From the NCBI GenBank assembly GCA_036258055.1, contig DATAEK010000213.1:1-11082 (forward strand): DNA of 11,082 nucleotides, in the 5' to 3' direction. The notes beneath the pieces were generated by a model. It saw only the letters and a program-made list of their open reading frames with translations. It was not told the DNA's origin and did no database searches. The position numbers and the translations under genes were made by a program. Positions 1 to 6,136 of the stretch are shown here, in pieces (position 1 is the first letter of the stretch; each line of letters begins with the position of its first letter). Source of the stretch: DATAEK01 sp036258055 (GTDB lineage: Bacteria > Acidobacteriota > Vicinamibacteria > Vicinamibacterales > 2-12-FULL-66-21).

Positions 1-165
1 TCTTCGACGGTCTTCGCGTACAGACTCATTGCCAGCGAGACCGTCGAAGAGAAGGTCGCCGAGCTGCAGCAGTCCAAGCGCGAGCTGGCCGATGCGATCC
101 TCTCGGCCGATGTCGGGCTCATCCGGGATTTGAAGCCGGAGGACCTCGAATGGCTCCTGTCCTAG
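1..165 (+). CDS. SNF2/SWI2-family DEAD/H helicase, C-terminal end (partial)
   Basis: This is the last 54 codons of a gene that starts before the window; the frame is open from base 1 to the TAG at 163-165. The residues VFAYRLIASETVEEKVAELQ, followed by a K-R-x-L-A motif and an ending of the type L-x-P-E-D-L-x-W-L-L, match the end of the helicase C-terminal domain in bacterial SNF2 (HepA/RapA-like) ATPases. There the Y-R-L-I-A-x-x-T-V-E-E segment is motif VI-adjacent and is followed by a Lys-rich helix. Such proteins are ATP-driven DNA translocases that remodel protein-DNA or polymerase complexes. The ATPase core and any N-terminal SWIM or DUF domain lie outside the window, so the subfamily cannot be named. 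The family call comes from the tail pattern only, but that pattern is distinctive. Confidence 0.85.
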   Translation, partial: SSTVFAYRLIASETVEEKVAELQQSKRELADAILSADVGLIRDLKPEDLEWLLS

Positions 166-183
166 GTTTCTCACAGTCTTCTC

Positions 184-297
184 ACAGGACCAGGAGGGCA
201 GGAGACTGATAGCGGTTGGTAACGCTTGCGCTTCCCAAACAGGCGACCGGAATCAAGAAGGCCACCAAAAGCCTCTCCTGATCTCCTGGCCTCCTGT
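184..297. repeat. Imperfect inverted-repeat element 1 (CAGGAG-type units)
   Basis: The left arm (184-207) and right arm (274-297) are reverse complements over about 20 of 24 positions, in three blocks of 6, 7 and 7 matches, with a 2-nt bulge and a 2-nt mismatch. Both arms consist of short units of about 7 nt containing CAGGAG or its complement CTCCTG. The 66-nt loop contains CGGTT at 213-217 and GTAACGCT at 219-226, then TGCG, CTTCC and CCAAAC. A similar core occurs in the loops of the two other inverted elements of this window. No reading frame in the element looks coding. It lies just after the helicase stop and could fold as RNA or act as a dispersed repeat; function unknown. Confidence 0.6.
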
Positions 298-309
298 TGA
301 TTCCGAACT
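261..309 (+). repeat. Direct repeat copy 1 (about 49 bp) flanking the small peptide gene
   Basis: This stretch and 421-469 are imperfect copies of each other. Both run from an ACCAA-A-A-AGCCTC start, through CCTGATCTCCTG, to an identical 11-bp end, GATTCCGAACT (299-309 and 459-469). Copy 1 includes the right arm of inverted element 1. The two copies bracket the 30-codon gene at 348-440. Confidence 0.55.
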
Positions 310-347
310 GAGTCCCGTTCGAACGTCGCACAACGGAGGAGGCGATC

Positions 348-440
348 ATGAAGTTCGGACTCGGGTTGACCCTCCAGGTTCTGCTGCTCTTCGTCCTGAT
401 CATGGGGTGTTTCATGACGAAGACCAACAAAGCCTCCTGA
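348..440 (+). CDS. Small single-span membrane peptide (30 aa), unknown function
   Basis: A 30-codon frame begins at ATG 348 and ends at TGA 438-440. GGAGGAGG at 335-342 is a near-perfect Shine-Dalgarno sequence 5 nt before the ATG and is the best one in the window. About 25 of 30 codons end in G or C, as in the neighbouring genes. The peptide starts M-K-F, has a hydrophobic stretch at about residues 5-22 (LGLTLQVLLLFVLIMGC) and ends in a short polar tail with three Lys/Thr-Asn residues. It could be a one-span inner membrane peptide. I-M-G-C resembles a lipobox poorly, because the -3 residue is Ile and not Leu, so a lipoprotein is possible but less likely. The gene lies 59 nt upstream of the permease gene on the same strand and might be co-transcribed with it. 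I do not recognise the family. Its 3' end lies inside the second direct repeat copy. Confidence 0.6.
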   Translation: MKFGLGLTLQVLLLFVLIMGCFMTKTNKAS

Positions 441-469
441 CCTGATCTCCTGTTTTCTGATTCCGAACT
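421..469 (+). repeat. Direct repeat copy 2 (about 49 bp), overlapping the small peptide gene end
   Basis: This is the second copy of the repeat at 261-309. It shares AGCCTC, CCTGATCTCCTG and the 11-bp end GATTCCGAACT with copy 1. It supplies the last seven codons of the 30-aa peptide gene and ends 30 nt before the permease start codon. Confidence 0.5.
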
Positions 470-499
470 TTGCCATGCCGCCGCTCGTAGGGTCCGACT

Positions 500-2971
500 A
501 TGCGCACACTCGCCTCTGACCTGCGGTACGCCGGCCGAGTGCTTCTGAAGAACCCGCGATTCAGCCTGGTCGCGATTGCCGCGCTCACGCTGGGGATTGG
601 TGCGAACGCCGCGATTTTCTCGGTCGTCAACGGCGTGCTGCTGCGCCCCTTGCCATATCCCGACCCGGATCGTCTCGTCCAGGTCTGCCGGCAGTATCAG
701 AACGGACTGTCCTGTGCCACGTCGATCCCCAAGTTCATGGCCTGGCGGCGCGCCGCGTCGTTCGAGGCGATCGCGGCGTACGATTTCGCCGGGCCCGGCA
801 TGAATCTCGGCGGCGGCGACCGTCCGGAACAGGTCAAGGGCATCCACGTCAGCGCCGACTACTTCCGGGTGTTCGGCGTGCACCCGTTGATGGGCCGAGA
901 ATTCAGTGCCGACGAGGATCGTCCGGGTGGACCGCACGTGGTCGTGTTGTCGTATCGTGCGTGGGCCTCGCGATTCGGCAGCGATCCAGAGATCACCGGC
1001 CGCTCCATTTCGATCAACGGCGATCCGCATGTGGTCGTTGGCGTCTTGCCGAAGAGTTATCGGCCCGATCCGCCCGCTGACGTCTTCCTTCCCCTCCAGG
1101 CCGATCCGAACAGCACCAACCAGGGTCACTTTCTTTCTGTCGCGGCACGGCTGAAACCGGGCGCGAGCATGGAGTCGGCGCGCGCCGGGCTGCAGATCCT
1201 CGGCGAACAGTTCCGGCGTGCGAACCCCCGCTGGATGAGCGACGGAGAGCACGTCGGCGTCGAGCTGCTGCAGGAGCGGATGGTGCACGACACCCGCCCG
1301 GCGCTCCTAATCCTGCTCGGCGCCGTCGGACTGGTGCTGCTCATCGCCTGCGCGAACGTGGCCAGCCTGCTTCTGGCGCGCGCGGCGGGCCGTCAGCGCG
1401 AGATGGCCGTCCGCGCGGCGATCGGCGCAGGTCGAGCCACGATCGTACGGCAGTTGCTGACCGAGAGTGTGCTGCTCGCCCTGATTGGCGCGGTGGTCGG
1501 CGTGATCGGCGGTGTTCTTGGTGCCCGTGCGCTGCTTGCGCTCAGTCCCGGGGATCTGCCGCGCGGCGCCGATCTCGCGGACGCTCCGCTCGTCGCCGCA
1601 ATCATGGATTGGAGGCTGCTCGGGTTCGCCATGGGCCTCGCGGTCGTCACGGGCCTGCTCTTCGGCCTGGCGCCTGCGCTCCACCTCACGCGCGCCGACG
1701 TCGCGACGACCTTGAAGGAAGGCGGCGGACGGGGATCGACCGGCGCACGTGCTGGCAGGACGCGCTCTCTGCTCGTCGTCTCCGAGATCGCGCTTGCGCT
1801 CGTGCTCCTCGTCGGTGCCACGCTGCTCATCCGCACGTTCATCAGCCTCCGCCAGGTGCAGCCTGGCTTCACGGCAGCGAACGTGTTGACCATGCAAACA
1901 TCACTTGCCGGCGACAAGTACGTCAGCACCCGTGCGGTCGAGCGGCTGACGCGGGAAGTCACGCAACGCATCCGCGCGCTTCCGGGAGTGGTTGCCGCGG
2001 CATCGGCCATCAGCCTGCCGACCGAGCCGGGGACCGATCTGCCGTTCAGCATCGACGGACGCCCGCTTCAAGGGGATGCGCAGTATCACGGCGACGAGGA
2101 CTATCGTGCGGTGTCAGCGGAGTACTTCACGGCGCTGTCGATCCCCGTCCTCCGCGGCCGCTCGTTCACCGAGCGTGATGTCGCCGGAGCGACGCCGGTC
2201 GTAATCATCAACGCGGCGATGGCGAAGAAGTACTGGCAGGACGCCGATCCGATCGGTCAGCGCATCACCATCGCGAAGGGCCTCGGTCCGGAATTCGAGG
2301 AGCCGCCGCGGCAGGTCATCGGTATTGTCGGCGACGTGCGTGAGGATGGCCTCGACCGTCCCGCGCCCGGCGTCATGTACGTCCCGAACGCGCAGATGTC
2401 CGATGCGCTGACGAAGCTCGCGAACGCGGTTCTGCCGACAGCGTGGATCGTGCGCACGGAGTCAAATCCCTCGGCGCTGACCAATGCCATCCAGAAGGAA
2501 TTCCTGACCCTCGATCCGCTGCTGGCCACCTCCCACGTGCGAACCATGGAGCAGGTCGTCGGTCAGTCCATCGCGCGGCAAAGCTTCAACATGATGCTGC
2601 TGTCGATCTTCGGCGCGATCGCGCTGCTGCTGGCCGCGATCGGCATCTACGGCCTCATGTCGTATTCGGTCGAGCAGACGACCCACGATATCGGAGTACG
2701 GCTGGCGCTCGGGGCGGATCGAGGGAACATCCTGTCACTCGTCATCGGTCAGGGCATGCGGCTCGCGGCGATCGGGCTTGCCCTCGGCGTGGCCGCGGCG
2801 TTCGGCGCGGTGCGCGTCCTCACCGGCTTGCTCTTCGGCGTCCGCCCGCTCGACCCGTTCACCTTCGCGATCGTCGTCGGCACGCTCGCCGCGATCGCAT
2901 TCGTCGCGTGTTACCTGCCCGCACGGCGCGCGATGGGCGTGGATCCGATCGTCGCGCTGCGACAAGAATAG
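500..2971 (+). CDS. ADOP-type FtsX/MacB permease (orphan ABC transporter permease)
   Basis: An 823-residue inner membrane protein with the duplicated layout of the acidobacterial ADOP family (TIGR03434): MacB-type periplasmic core, FtsX domain, then the same pair again. The N-terminus reads L-R-Y-A-x-R-x-L-L-K-N-P-x-F, followed by a membrane span with L-T-L-G-I-G-A-N-A-A-I-F and the hallmark L-L-R-P-L-P-Y-P-D-P-D-R-L. A second cluster of spans starts near residue 265 and holds the A-C-A-N-V-A-S-L-L-L-A-R motif and the R-E-M-A-V-R-A-A-I-G-A-G coupling helix. The last FtsX domain, near residues 690-823, holds I-G-V-R-L-A-L-G-A and ends with P-A-R-R-A-M-x-V-D-P-I-V-A-L-R. Such proteins may export peptides or lipoproteins or transmit force across the membrane; the substrate is unknown. 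No ATPase gene lies in the window, as is usual for this family. The start at 500 gives the usual N-terminus with no extra PadR-like leader; its ribosome binding site is weak (AGGG near 490). Confidence 0.93.
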   Translation: MRTLASDLRYAGRVLLKNPRFSLVAIAALTLGIGANAAIFSVVNGVLLRPLPYPDPDRLVQVCRQYQNGLSCATSIPKFMAWRRAASFEAIAAYDFAGPGMNLGGGDRPEQVKGIHVSADYFRVFGVHPLMGREFSADEDRPGGPHVVVLSYRAWASRFGSDPEITGRSISINGDPHVVVGVLPKSYRPDPPADVFLPLQADPNSTNQGHFLSVAARLKPGASMESARAGLQILGEQFRRANPRWMSDGEHVGVELLQERMVHDTRPALLILLGAVGLVLLIACANVASLLLARAAGRQREMAVRAAIGAGRATIVRQLLTESVLLALIGAVVGVIGGVLGARALLALSPGDLPRGADLADAPLVAAIMDWRLLGFAMGLAVVTGLLFGLAPALHLTRADVATTLKEGGGRGSTGARAGRTRSLLVVSEIALALVLLVGATLLIRTFISLRQVQPGFTAANVLTMQTSLAGDKYVSTRAVERLTREVTQRIRALPGVVAAASAISLPTEPGTDLPFSIDGRPLQGDAQYHGDEDYRAVSAEYFTALSIPVLRGRSFTERDVAGATPVVIINAAMAKKYWQDADPIGQRITIAKGLGPEFEEPPRQVIGIVGDVREDGLDRPAPGVMYVPNAQMSDALTKLANAVLPTAWIVRTESNPSALTNAIQKEFLTLDPLLATSHVRTMEQVVGQSIARQSFNMMLLSIFGAIALLLAAIGIYGLMSYSVEQTTHDIGVRLALGADRGNILSLVIGQGMRLAAIGLALGVAAAFGAVRVLTGLLFGVRPLDPFTFAIVVGTLAAIAFVACYLPARRAMGVDPIVALRQE

Positions 2972-3153
2972 TCGGAAGTCGGAAGTCGGCAGTCGGCAGT
3001 CGACAGTCGACGGTCACAGTCGACAGTGGGTCGTTGGTCGTTAGTCGGGAGAGTCAGTCAACACTTTTAAGCTGTGCGAGCTCCGGCAAAACACTGTCGA
3101 CTGCCGACTGACTGCCGACTGTGACTGCCGACTGTCGACTGTCGACTGCCGAC
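2971..3153. repeat. Heptamer array in inverted orientation (element 2), likely bidirectional 3'-end structure
   Basis: The left arm (2971-3050) is an array of 7-nt units: GTCGGAA twice, GTCGGCA twice, GTCGACA, GTCGACG, a 6-nt GTCACA, GTCGACA, then GTCGTTG, GTCGTTA and GTCGGGA. The right arm (3095-3153) holds seven units of TGYCGAC (TGTCGAC or TGCCGAC), the reverse complement of GTCGRCA, broken by one 4-nt and one 6-nt partial unit. The arms can pair to a long stem around a 44-nt loop that holds TTTTAAGCT, TGCG, CTCC and CAAAAC. The array begins on the last base of the permease stop codon and ends 8 nt before the stop of the convergent hydrolase gene, so it fills the whole gap. Both transcripts would run into it, which fits a bidirectional terminator or 3'-end stabiliser, although no T-tract follows. 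Confidence 0.85.
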
Positions 3154-3161
3154 TGTGAGTT

Positions 3162-4715
3162 TCATTGAACCTTGATCCGTACCTCCGCGCCGAACAGCAT
3201 CGTGCGGTCGTTGTCGCGCGCCGCCCACTTCACGAGGGTCGCGACGTTGTGTTCGATCCGTCCCTCGAACGCGACGTGACCGTTCGTCGTGACTTTCACC
3301 GGCTGCGAGAAATCGAACTGATCGGGTGAGAGCAGCAGCGAGAACTCGGTGACGCCGTGCGTCAGCGCCGCGACGGTGTTGCCGTTTCGCTCGAGGTCCA
3401 CCCGGCCCGACTTCGCGCGGTGCCGGAAGAGCACGTTCGACTCCGGTTCGATCGGCGTCGGGGCGAAGGTGCCCGACAGGTCCAGCGGTTTGCCGTTGCG
3501 CGTCACGCTGAAGCGGATGGTCGAGCCGACATCGTGCGCTTGAAACGCACGGAGGATGTCGGCACCGCCGTTGATGGGCACGTCGTCGATTCGGACCAGC
3601 ACGTCACCGGCGTGCAGGCCGAGCTTCTCGGCGCTGCTGCCCGGGAGCACGCGTTCGACTTTGCTGGCGTCCATCCGCATCCCGAAGTCCAGGGTGCGCG
3701 GTGGTGAGATCGCGTTGAGATCCGGAAGAGCGGCGGACTCCCCGGCGCGGCTCCCGAGCGACTCGATTACCAGCCAGTGCAGCCGCCCGCCGTTGCGCGT
3801 ATCCGAGGTCTCCCAGGTGAGCCGATCGGGCAGCGGCGTGCGCGGATGATCCCGGACGAATGTCTCGAAGGCGTCTTTCACCTCGGGCCACCAGCTCGTG
3901 TCATGTCCCGCGTTGGGCTGAGGCTGGTAGAGCAGGCTCACGCCGCCTCTGCTCAGATGCTCGAGGTAGGGCTCGACGGCTGCCGTTGGATAGAGCGGAT
4001 CGCGTCCACCGTTGACGACGAAGAACGATCGGTTGCGGAGGTTCGTTGGAAAGAGCTCGCCGGTAACGCCGATCGACCCACTGCGCAGGACGACGATCGA
4101 TCCGTTCAGCGGCAGGATCGCACCGTAAGGGGTGGGGTCCCGCATCGCGACGTAATACGCACCGGTCGCTCCGTCTGACACGCCGGACAGCGCGACGTGG
4201 TTCTCGTCGACGTTGTAGGTCCGTTTGACATTGTCGAGGATCGCGCGCAGATTCTCGAGCTGCGTGTCGCTCCACCAGGGCGCCTCGTTCCAGGCCGACG
4301 GCACGATGTAGATCTGTTCCGCGCCGGCGAGCCGGCCGATCCCGGTCGCGCGGCGCGGCGCGGTACGCTCGCGATTGACGCCGCCGTGCAGGTGGATCCG
4401 GACCTGGTATCTTTTCGACGCGTCGTAGCTGGCAGGTATTTCGAGGACGTAGTCGAAGTCACCGGCGATCCCTGGCCGCTTCGTCTGGATCGTTCCTGAC
4501 GGCGCATCCGTTGCGTAGGTCCGTCCGCGTTTCAACCGCTGATAGACATCGTCGAAGCTGGCGCCGCTTTTGACGATGTCGGCTGAAGTCTTGGCGGCGG
4601 CGGATGGATCCTTGGCGCTCCAGAATCGCGCGAATGCGGCATCGACGTCGGCCGGTGCCGCGCGCAGCGAGAGCAGGCATCCGAGGAACACTGCAGTCAC
4701 GCGAATCAGCCGCAT
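3162..4715 (-). CDS. Secreted alpha/beta-hydrolase (esterase-like) with C-terminal PDZ domain
   Basis: A 517-residue protein with a signal peptide (M-R-L-I-R-V, then a hydrophobic core VFLGCLLSL, with cleavage likely near A-A-P-A). The first half is an alpha/beta-hydrolase: oxyanion-type H-L-H-G-G near residues 108-112, nucleophile elbow G-V-S-D-G with Ser180, probable acid Asp239 in G-G-R-D-P-L-Y-P, and His271 in N-A-G-H-D. This order matches polyhydroxybutyrate-depolymerase/LpqC-like and feruloyl-esterase-like enzymes. A PDZ domain follows at about 345-420 (V-L-P-G-S-S-A-E-K-L-G-L-H-A-G-D-V-L-V-R-I-D), then a beta-rich tail. It probably cleaves an ester or peptide-like substrate outside the cytoplasm; the substrate is unknown. 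The start at 4715 is chosen over an in-frame ATG at 4745 because AGGGAG lies 7 nt before it and the signal peptide begins there. The gene is convergent with the permease and divergent from the methyltransferase. Confidence 0.85.
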   Translation of the reverse strand: MRLIRVTAVFLGCLLSLRAAPADVDAAFARFWSAKDPSAAAKTSADIVKSGASFDDVYQRLKRGRTYATDAPSGTIQTKRPGIAGDFDYVLEIPASYDASKRYQVRIHLHGGVNRERTAPRRATGIGRLAGAEQIYIVPSAWNEAPWWSDTQLENLRAILDNVKRTYNVDENHVALSGVSDGATGAYYVAMRDPTPYGAILPLNGSIVVLRSGSIGVTGELFPTNLRNRSFFVVNGGRDPLYPTAAVEPYLEHLSRGGVSLLYQPQPNAGHDTSWWPEVKDAFETFVRDHPRTPLPDRLTWETSDTRNGGRLHWLVIESLGSRAGESAALPDLNAISPPRTLDFGMRMDASKVERVLPGSSAEKLGLHAGDVLVRIDDVPINGGADILRAFQAHDVGSTIRFSVTRNGKPLDLSGTFAPTPIEPESNVLFRHRAKSGRVDLERNGNTVAALTHGVTEFSLLLSPDQFDFSQPVKVTTNGHVAFEGRIEHNVATLVKWAARDNDRTMLFGAEVRIKVQ

Positions 4716-4804
4716 CGTTTGACTCCCTGGATACCGCGAACGCAAATCGATCCAACCGGCCCGGCGGGTTCTCAGTCTAATCGGCGACGGTTGGAATCGT
4801 CATC

Positions 4805-4810
4805 AAGGAG
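4805..4810 (+). promoter_or_regulatory. Ribosome binding site AAGGAG of the methyltransferase gene
   Basis: AAGGAG lies 9 nt before the ATG at 4820. It fixes the start and so shows that the hydrophobic N-terminal segment belongs to the protein. Confidence 0.7.
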
Positions 4811-4819
4811 ATTGTCGAG

Positions 4820-5455
4820 ATGCTGCCCACGTGGTTGCCGGCGCTTGCCATCGCTCTGACGCTGGTCGTCCAGCAGACCAGCAAGGCCGAACAGGCCCAC
4901 GCCCGGCTGGTGGACGAAGTCACCCGGCTCGTGCAGGTGCTCGAACTTCACTCCGACTCCGTGTTGGCCGACGTCGGTGCGGGTTCGGGAGAGGTCACGA
5001 TTGAGGTCGCGCGACAGCTGGGTCCCAAGAGCCGGGTGTATGGGACCGACATCAATCAGGATCGGCTGACGGAGATTCGCGCCGCGGCCGGCAAAGCCGG
5101 CCTGACGAACGTGACGGTCCTCGAGGGAGATCCCAACCGGACCAATCTGCCCGACGGCTGCTGCGATGCGCTCATCGTCCGACATGTCTACCATCACTTC
5201 GCGGATCCACCGGCGATGAACGCGAGCATCCTCCGCGCACTGAAGCCGGGCGGCCGATTCGCGGTGATGGACTTTCAGCCCGACAAAGGGCCGGCTCGCG
5301 ATGTGCCGCCGCCGAAGCGCGGCTCGGGCGACGATCACGGCGTCTATCGCGAGACTGTGGTCGCCGAACTGCAGGCCGCCGGCTTCGAGATCGTGCAGGT
5401 CCTGCCCGGGTGGCTCGGCAACCTCTTCATGGTGCTCGCACGCAAACCCTCGTGA
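4820..5455 (+). CDS. Class I SAM-dependent methyltransferase with N-terminal signal/anchor segment
   Basis: A 211-residue protein with a class I methyltransferase fold. Motif I is D-V-G-A-G-S-G at residues 51-57, the acidic residue ending strand 2 is Asp77 in G-T-D-I, and a UbiE-like stretch R-H-V-Y-H-H-F is at 121-127. L-K-P-G-G-R-F-A-V-M-D-F at 141-152 forms strand 5. The acceptor substrate cannot be told. The first 18 residues (M-L-P-T-W-L-P-A-L-A-I-A-L-T-L-V-V) form a signal-like hydrophobic segment without a positive charge, so the protein may be membrane-anchored or exported. That is odd for a SAM-dependent enzyme, but predicted methyltransferases with such leaders are known (COG4798-type). 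The start has a good AAGGAG site. The stop codon overlaps the start of the next small gene (GTGA), which suggests translational coupling. The 104-bp gap to the divergent hydrolase must hold both promoters; I see only a weak TCTAAT (4776-4781) on the plus strand. Confidence 0.88.
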   Translation: MLPTWLPALAIALTLVVQQTSKAEQAHARLVDEVTRLVQVLELHSDSVLADVGAGSGEVTIEVARQLGPKSRVYGTDINQDRLTEIRAAAGKAGLTNVTVLEGDPNRTNLPDGCCDALIVRHVYHHFADPPAMNASILRALKPGGRFAVMDFQPDKGPARDVPPPKRGSGDDHGVYRETVVAELQAAGFEIVQVLPGWLGNLFMVLARKPS

Positions 5456-5616
5456 CGTCTCGCCTTGTGAGGCTCCGGATCGCGTCGCCGCGAGAACGCG
5501 TGCATCCGGTGTCGTTGTGGGTTCCTCTCATTCTGTTGGCGTGGATGTTCGTGCTTCCGTTGGTGGTGTTCCCGTCCGTCGCCTGGCACGAGCTTGCAGC
5601 CTGGCTCGTTCGCTAG
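5452..5616 (+). CDS. Small single-span membrane protein (54 aa), translationally coupled to the methyltransferase
   Basis: A 54-codon frame starts at GTG 5452 and overlaps the methyltransferase TGA (5453-5455) in a GTGA junction. The frame stays open upstream to an ATG at 5410, which lies inside the methyltransferase gene; the GTG is preferred because of the overlap. The protein has an Arg-rich N-terminal part of about 20 residues, then H-P-V-S-L-W-V-P-L-I-L-L-A-W and a hydrophobic run to about residue 42 that should span the membrane once, then a short tail with W-H-E-L-A-A-W-L-V-R. By the positive-inside rule the N-terminus should face the cytoplasm. The L-W-V-P-L-x-L-L pattern resembles small proteins found near envelope-stress or DUF4097-type genes, but I cannot assign a family. 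It may serve as a membrane partner of the methyltransferase; that is inference. Confidence 0.6.
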   Translation: MTSRLVRLRIASPRERVHPVSLWVPLILLAWMFVLPLVVFPSVAWHELAAWLVR

Positions 5617-5630
5617 CTGCCTAACCGTTT

Positions 5631-5659
5631 TTGCCCCGAATCGCCCTCTCGGCTACGAT
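5631..5659 (+). promoter_or_regulatory. Probable sigma70-type promoter for the 66-aa protein gene
   Basis: TTGCCC at 5631-5636 and TACGAT at 5654-5659 are separated by 17 bp, the ideal spacing. Transcription would start near 5666 and leave a leader of about 50 nt. The leader holds a 5-bp hairpin, AGCCC/GGGCT with loop ATCG (5669-5682), and then the ribosome binding site of the next gene. Confidence 0.45.
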
Positions 5660-5716
5660 GCTGCTATCAGCCCATCGGGGCTCCAGAAGCGACAGTACCA
5701 GCCGAAGGGGTTCGCA

Positions 5717-5917
5717 ATGCTCCGCCTGCTCACGCGCTTTCTCTCGCGGCTATGGTGGCGTCGACCTCCGCGTCCCGGCTCACCAGAGGATCCCTACGCC
5801 GGCGTTCGCGCGCCGCGCAATCGCGGCCCAGCGGGCCGCGGAGCGGCCGTCGCGGTGATGGAGCCGGAACCCGACAAGCCTCTCGAGGTTCTAAGATCCA
5901 GGGTTCAGAGGTTCTGA
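5717..5917 (+). CDS. Small basic, proline/arginine-rich protein (66 aa), unknown function
   Basis: A 66-codon frame starts at ATG 5717, with GAAGGGG 6 nt upstream as ribosome binding site and a plausible promoter at 5631-5659. The N-terminus is a basic amphipathic helix (M-L-R-L-L-T-R-F-L-S-R-L-W-W-R-R) that could lie on the membrane surface. It is followed by P-P-R-P-G-S-P-E-D-P-Y-A-G-V-R-A-P, then P-x-G-R-x-A-A-V-A-V and E-P-E-P. This pattern resembles short proteins I associate with Vicinamibacteria-type genomes, but I cannot name a family. The last ten or so codons and the stop lie in a GAGGTTC-type repeat, so the C-terminus may have been remade by repeat insertion. Confidence that the gene is real is moderate. 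Confidence 0.55.
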   Translation: MLRLLTRFLSRLWWRRPPRPGSPEDPYAGVRAPRNRGPAGRGAAVAVMEPEPDKPLEVLRSRVQRF

Positions 5918-5922
5918 GGTTC
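5882..5922 (+). repeat. Short tandem GAGGTTC-like units
   Basis: GAGGTTC or close variants (AGGGTTC, AGAGGTTC, TGAGGTTC) recur about every 7-8 nt. This covers the last codons of the 66-aa gene and just beyond. No inverted partner arm is seen nearby, unlike the three other short-unit arrays of the window. Confidence 0.5.
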
Positions 5923-5978
5923 CCCGGCAATTCGAGATCCGGGAGTGTCCGATGGCCTGAGTCAGCATTACTTGGTTT

Positions 5979-6002
5979 GCGCTGGGGCCCCACCCCCAGC
6001 GC
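5979..6002. repeat. Hairpin repeat copy A (REP-like palindrome)
   Basis: A perfect 8-bp stem, GCGCTGGG (5979-5986) with CCCAGCGC (5995-6002), closes the 8-nt loop GCCCCACC. A related copy with the same loop lies at 6029-6054. It looks like a dispersed palindromic element. There is no T-tract, so it is not a standard terminator. Confidence 0.6.
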
Positions 6003-6028
6003 CTGCCAGCGCTCGCTGCTTACTCAAT

Positions 6029-6054
6029 GCGTCTGGGGCCCCACCCCCAGACGC
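6029..6054. repeat. Hairpin repeat copy B (REP-like palindrome)
   Basis: A perfect 9-bp stem, GCGTCTGGG (6029-6037) with CCCAGACGC (6046-6054), closes the same 8-nt loop GCCCCACC as copy A. The stem has one more pair (T-A) than copy A, and both sides of the stem change together. The flanks of both copies continue with GCTCGCTGC-like sequence (6011-6019 and 6074-6082). Confidence 0.6.
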
Positions 6055-6136
6055 TGCAGCTCGCGCGTTCGCGCTCGCTGCGGCTCAAGGCTGTTCGCGC
6101 CGCTGGCTAGCAAGGACTGTCTGCTCAGTCAGCTTG

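Noticed and set aside
213..240. Possible integron attC-like site in the loop of element 1 (GTT and AAC parts)
   Set aside because: The bases do not fit the RYYYAAC and GTTRRRY consensus, and no integrase gene is in the window.
182..1288. Long minus-strand open frame antisense to the permease gene
   Set aside because: Its translation is Arg/Gly/Asp-rich without domains or hydrophobic cores, and the plus-strand permease is unambiguous. It is a by-product of high GC codon use.
2971..3153. CRISPR array
   Set aside because: Units are 7 nt with no unique spacers and appear in both orientations.
4728..4755. Minus-strand promoter TTGGAT with TATCCA before the hydrolase gene
   Set aside because: A start from this -10 box would cut off the AGGGAG ribosome binding site, so it does not fit the chosen start.
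5596..5632. Intrinsic terminator after the 54-aa gene (GCAGC/GCTGC then TTTTT)
   Set aside because: The stem has only 5 pairs with a large loop, and the T run lies 7 nt after it. The T run also overlaps the likely -35 box of the next gene.
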